Shown: positions 59,360 through 64,000 of the stretch, piece by piece
Position numbering within the stretch: position 1 is the first letter of the stretch
Layout of the letters: every line of letters begins with the position of its first letter
From: Sipunculus nudus
Taxonomy: Eukaryota; Annelida; Sipuncula; Golfingiida; Sipunculidae
Length of the DNA: 64,000 nucleotides
NCBI GenBank assembly: GCA_026874595.1
Contig: CM049315.1
Location: 69,325,916 to 69,389,915, forward strand
Direction of reading: 5' to 3'
The notes under the pieces: model-generated
Databases searched by the model: none
What the model saw: only the letters and a program-made list of their open reading frames with translations
Told to the model about the DNA's origin: nothing
Made by a program: the position numbers and the translations under genes

Positions 59360-62060
59360 CTTGATGCGTTTCCTTTTGGACACGTGTACTTGATGACCAT
59401 GGGGTTTGGTTGCAGTGAGAGTTCTGACCCGTCATCGAACTGAACAGACACTTCCTTGTTTGACCACTGAATTCCCCAGCCGATACCGGGGACGTTAACT
59501 TGGCAGAGCATCCTTGGTGACGGTAAAGGGAAACTGTTACAGCCAGAGGCAAACGACAATGTTTCATCCTGGTTTGGCGCCATTTCAACAGACGACAGCG
59601 TCTCATCTGGTTTTGCAGATATATCTGTCCTCCCGTCGATTGGCGTGCTGCTTCTTAGGTTTTCTTTCACAGACGACGAACCTGATGAATTGGCCGTAGA
59701 CTTCGGAATGCCATGGCATGGACGTCTGTATAGATAGAAAGAAATAATGGTGATTAGAGACCAATTAACCTTGTAAAAGTAAAGGACTAAACATATTATT
59801 GCATTTAATTGTTCTGAAGGCATTCTATCATATAAATTTATCATATTATTATTTAGATCTATCTATTTTTTTAGGAATGACCCAAACATATAAATCAGAA
59901 CTTTCTCAGACTAACGGCCCCCTTTTTGGTGTATAAATCTTTTTATAAAGTCACTATAAAAGATATCATTTATAGCCAAAGAGGAAATTGAATGTTTAAC
60001 AACTGACATGCAGCACAATTAAAAATAATAAAACTGTGAGAATTAATAAGAATATGAACTAGAAGATATATATGAAAACATTATATATGCTTATTAAGCA
60101 CAAGCCTTGTACTTGGCATGAATGAGTCCCAGAATACGAAAATCTCATGATTCTTACCTCCCGATGACAGCAGGGAAGCAGGTCACATCTGATCTTGATC
60201 CTCCAAGATCGTCCATTGACGTCATCAGGTACACGAAGTCTAAACATTTCTGACGTAACTGAAACAATACAGATAATTAAATACAAAAACTGTTTGTTTG
60301 CAACATGAATTCCTTTAGTCTTTTTTTTAATATGTTTGACCTTCTTTAATATTATTTCATCTATACGACCAAACACTCTTGGATAGCTGTTATTATATAT
60401 CACATAAAAATATGATTGAATATGCAGTGTACAAAGATCTTAATGTAAAATAAATGCAAAATATGTTTATGAATATTTACCTTCAATGCGTGTGAGAGGT
60501 GTTGTCTAGTTTTATGATCCAAGTTTTCAGAGCTTGATTCAGAATCAAACTTGAAAGAAATCCCGTCGCTCTGGGTGATTCTCGTGACGTCATGACAACA
60601 ACGGACCTGGGCTCCGTCATAAAATGCCGCCTGAAAGTCACAGTTGTCGTTCTCCATCAGCATACACTTTGCCTTGTCCGTGTACATGGTCACTTTTGGA
60701 GTCTTGGACTTGACCACTTCGACAAATCTGTAAGAAATGGAAACAACAATTTATATTTTGAGAAAAAAAACTAATAATTTGTACTTAATATCGTATATTT
60801 CACGACATGTCAAATACCTTATTCTTATTTTTTTCATGATATATAATAGAGCAAAATGTAAACGCAGTTAAATAAGTTGAACGGAGGTTAAAACAGTTAA
60901 ACAATTTGAAAACAAGTATTTTTTTTCTATTTCAAAACACAAGATTTATATAAAATGAAAACACAAAAAAAGAATGTCACAGGATCACCGTACTTACCTT
61001 GCGGCATGCTGGTACTTTTTCCAGTATTTTTGGGGCAGCCTGTCGTGGCTGTACTCCCTGACGGAGCCTGCTGCAGGGCTGGCTGGACTGTCACAGACCG
61101 TCGTGTTGTCACACTGGGGCTGATAGACCTGTATCACGTGACCATCAGGGCTAATCTTCATCACTTCTCTTACGATCTCCAGGTCCTGTTTAGTTCTAAG
61201 GATCTCCAAGTACACGTTGCAGTCGTCTGTGATCGTCATCTGTTGTAGAATGGAAATGAATAATAAGTGATCTCTTGTAATTTATTCCTACCATATACCT
61301 CCCTCCTCAGTTAAATATAAGTGAAAAGTAAGGAAGGACTACATAATAATATTATATATTTCACAGTTTTCTATTTATCGGTTCGATTCGGTTGTCTATT
61401 AGTAGTTTGGTCTGCAATTGATTTGAATTGTTTCACAAAGATATCAATAACTGTATTATTTAAAAAAAGTTATAGATTAAAATTCTGCAATTATTATGTC
61501 ACTTTAGGTTTATCTTCGTCGCTGGAATAATAAATAACTGCAACTTACCACGACGTTACGTATTTTCTGACGATAAGGCTTCAGACGAAAAGACGTGAGA
61601 GGAGGAGTAGGACAACCGACCACGTGACCACTGGTGACGTCATCGGCTGAGGATGAACGCTCTTCTCCTTGACCGTGACTGTATACCTAAAACATGAAGG
61701 TTTGAAGTGAGTTTAGGATACCAGTATTTTGACATGCGTCGGATATCGGATGAGTCACTCATATCTAGCGATGATTTATACTCAAATTATATATTATTAT
61801 ACGTTAATTTAGACGCACTTTCAATTTCTCTTCTTAATGTATTTAATTTCAGTATTAAAGCTAAATTTGACATAAAAATTGTGATCAGTTTTCATGGTGG
61901 AAAATGAAGTGTAAGTGTATTGGCTGAGATTTGTAGTCCCGAAATGTTGTATTAAAACAATTAAGTACAATAGTGATTCTTTTAATGGCCAAACTGAAAT
62001 AAATTCACAGTCTATATAAACATAATCACTGAGAGCCCTTACCATATTTTGGACTTTCAT
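59360..62060 (-). CDS. PLK4: Polo-box-only PLK4-like protein, exons 1-6
   Basis: Exons (minus): 62060-62043, 61686-61549, 61239-60998, 60727-60481, 60258-60158, 59725-59360; exon 7 at 51183-51087. All junctions are GT-AG and in phase, giving 402 residues. Exons 2-5 match the paired polo boxes (PB1-PB2) of PLK4: RLKPYRQKIRNVV, VREVMKISPDG, RLPQKYWKKYQHAARF, KCMLMEN, AAFYDGAQV, LRQKCL, CFPAVIGR. Exon 6 holds a short Ser-rich linker and PB3 (VPGIGWGIQWSN, VQFDDGSEL). PLK4 starts centriole duplication, and its polo boxes dimerise and bind centriole scaffolds. No kinase domain lies in the window. The ATG has an in-frame TAA 21 nt upstream and a TATA-like box behind it, so a kinase-less form is proposed. 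A kinase exon beyond 64 kb remains possible. Confidence 0.8.
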
Positions 62061-62165
62061 TCTTTTTCCCTTGAGGTATTAAGATATGACCTTGATATAT
62101 TTTGACCTTGTAACGGCTGTAGCAGAATTATCGAGAACAACAGATGGACTGTGAGGAAACTTTCG

Positions 62166-62173
62166 TTTTTATA
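62166..62173 (-). promoter_or_regulatory. TATA-like box of the PLK4-like gene
   Basis: TATAAAAA read on the minus strand, about 105 bases before the proposed ATG at 62060. This would place transcription start near 62140 and give an ~80-nt leader. A CACGTG E-box lies at 62246-62251 within CAGGTCACGTGATCACCTG, a near-palindrome. Confidence 0.45.
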
Positions 62174-62259
62174 CATGCTAAACTTAATAAACGTGTTTCA
62201 CCTCGTCATATCCTGACCTGCCCGTTCTTGTTCGATTAATCAGGTCACGTGATCACCTG

Positions 62260-63122
62260 AGTCGACGAGAAGTGACTGGTCGAGTAACTTTGATTAATAT
62301 TAATCAGTGCAGACCCCAGGACGAGTATGGGCGGAGGAACAAACCTGGACGTAATTAGTGGGAAGTAAAATGTGATATATCTAATTAAGTCACATGACGA
62401 TCACTATGATAGTCATGTTAATAATGATATAGTATATATTATTTAAAAGAACCAGTATTATAAAAAAAATAGGACACAGTCCTTTTTTTTTTAATTCATG
62501 TTTTCATATACATATAATCATTTCACGTAATATTATATTTGATATTTATTTGAAATATGATTATATAATCTATACATGTGTATGTATTATTGCAAACATT
62601 AATTCATAATTTAGAAAGTTGAGATTTAAAATATATTTTTATACTTTATCACATTTCTATATACCTTTACTTGTTTCAAAATACTTTTATATTTAAAACG
62701 TACATACATAAAAACAATCATATGCAGGGTATCTTTTATTCAATGAATGTATAATCTGTTGATACGCTGTCATCTCATTTCTCATTGATGATATATTACG
62801 AAAGTGAAATTCATTATACCCCGAAATATATACTCTGTGGTTTTGACGTGAAGTGTCAAAATCAACCATTTTAAATATACAACATTTCATAATATTTATA
62901 GTTGAAACAACAAGATGTAATTTTTTTAGTTTTGTTATTTCGCTCCATTTTAATGTAAATAAACGTGTACATTACCGAGGCGAGCTAAGCCAAGGCCGTT
63001 AATAATTTTTCATCCCCCTTTATTGCAAGATTGCTGATTTATGTAGGATTTTTAGATTATCAGCTCACAGAGTAACGTTGAGTAATTTCCTATGTCTGGA
63101 GTGTATGCGCTCCTTCCCGTTC

Positions 63123-63156
<34 letters not shown>

Positions 63157-64000
63157 TTGCGTTTCAGTTCACAACATAACACGCACAATCATAAACGAAA
63201 TCGCAGGATTTTCTCAGACCTCCTCGTGAATTGAACAATCGATTAAGGTAGGATTTCCAGGAATATTCACAAATGTGCAGTCGCCTAAGCACATTGGAAT
63301 ATGGGCAGAATAAGGGAATGCTAGAGATCTTAAGCACCAATGAACCTGGGAAAATGGGGTAAATTAATGAATGAAACACAGATTACGGAGTATCCCTTAT
63401 CAAGGCTGTATACAGGCCTGTATTCCTGAAAATGTACCTTTTTAGCTGTAAAGTGTTAACCTTTCTGAATGTGTGAAGACTACAAGGTTGTGGGTTCGCG
63501 TCCCGTTCTGACGGCATCCCGCGTTTACTAAAGGTAGGGATGGGTAATATTTTACAAAATTTGGGAAATCCAAAACTCTAACCCCCTGAATTTAGGTACC
63601 TGCGTATAATTACAAAATAATTGTTTGCCAAATTTTCTTTCAAGTGTAACCCCCTGTACACCCCCTCCGAAGTTTGCATAAAATATTATTTTTTTTTCAA
63701 TCTTTTTCATAGACTCTTCAACTCCTTTATAAATTGGGTTTTAAAATTGTTTGAAGTTGTTCCAAATGTACTGACATGATCATATTAACTGGTATTGATG
63801 TATTTTTACCATAGTTCATTGATATAATTAGTGTATGGCCATAGCTTTCCCTCAAAATGTGAATAAATCATACAAATCAGGAAATAACGTATATATAGCT
63901 ATAAAGTCATATGTGATATTGATATTATCAAAACATATACTAGTATACTGCTGCACAAAAGGTGGCCTATAACTTCAGAGTCTGAATAAGATGTTCAACG
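62260..64000. other. Upstream flank, no gene recognised
   Basis: AT-rich, with (GT)n at about 63124-63154. A SINE-like B box (GTGGGTTCGCGTCCCG) lies near 63490. No kinase motif or other domain is seen on either strand. Confidence 0.5.

Larger units (their letters stand above)
44313..60057. repeat. Tandem duplication, two ~7.87-kb copies
   Basis: Copy 1 runs about 44313-52183 and copy 2 about 52203-60057. Both begin AGAGATGACTTTTGATGA and end GAGAATTAATAAGAATATGA. Base identity looks very high throughout. Main differences: copy 2 has an extra ~330 bp with (TA)n at about 52340-52665 and lacks 276 bp equal to 50909-51184; AT and C runs vary in length. Each copy holds gene D exon 5, a minisatellite, a Gmr1-like remnant and PLK4-like exon 6. 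Copy 1 also has PLK4-like exon 7. Real duplication or uncollapsed haplotype cannot be decided from sequence alone. Confidence 0.9.

Noticed and set aside
1-64000. CRISPR arrays or bacterial operons
   Set aside because: The tandem repeats present are minisatellites and microsatellites without unique spacers, and all recognised genes are split by introns.

Overview
The window is nuclear DNA from an animal, not a microbe. It is AT-rich and gene-poor, with split genes using GT-AG introns, long AT microsatellites and several classes of transposon. Secreted PAN/apple plus F5/8 type C (discoidin) proteins, a polo-like kinase 4 relative, Gmr1-like and env-carrying Ty3/gypsy elements, tRNA-derived SINEs and LINE 3' ends fit a marine lophotrochozoan, most likely a mollusc. 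That placement is inference. Exon boundaries below were read by eye from splice signals, reading phase and agreement between paralogues.

Layout. 1-2.3 kb: AT-rich DNA with small inverted and direct repeats. 2.3-8.7 kb (minus): a decayed Ty3/gypsy element with gag 3' end, pol and a broken baculovirus-F-like env, bounded on both sides by AT microsatellites. 9.1-10.7 kb: a LINE 3' end and a ~295-bp tandem repeat. 12.5-45.1 kb: four plus-strand members (A, B, C, D) of one gene family with the same five-exon plan: signal peptide plus PAN exon, a 25-nt microexon, then an F5/8C domain on three exons. A has a single stop codon, B and C are clear pseudogenes, and D is open apart from a 12-C run that is one base out of frame. 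Their introns and spacers hold SINEs, pogo-like and Harbinger-like MITEs, a tyrosine-recombinase remnant, an old LTR relative and minisatellites.

44.3-60.06 kb: a tandem duplication of a ~7.87-kb segment. Each copy carries the last exon of gene D, a 27-29-bp minisatellite, a decayed Gmr1-like retroelement and the 3' part of a minus-strand gene related to polo-like kinase 4 (PLK4). That gene's remaining exons lie at 60.2-62.06 kb. Its model encodes polo boxes only, starts behind its own TATA-like box, and needs exons from both copies: the near copy has lost the last exon and the far copy has a stop in the preceding exon. 62.2-64 kb: the upstream flank, with no gene recognised.

Gene D (plus) and the PLK4-like gene (minus) point at each other, and the duplicated block is the shared 3' zone between them. 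An uncollapsed second haplotype in the assembly is a serious alternative to a true duplication. The two most interesting items are the kinase-less PLK4-like gene split over the duplication, and the PAN-F5/8C cluster.
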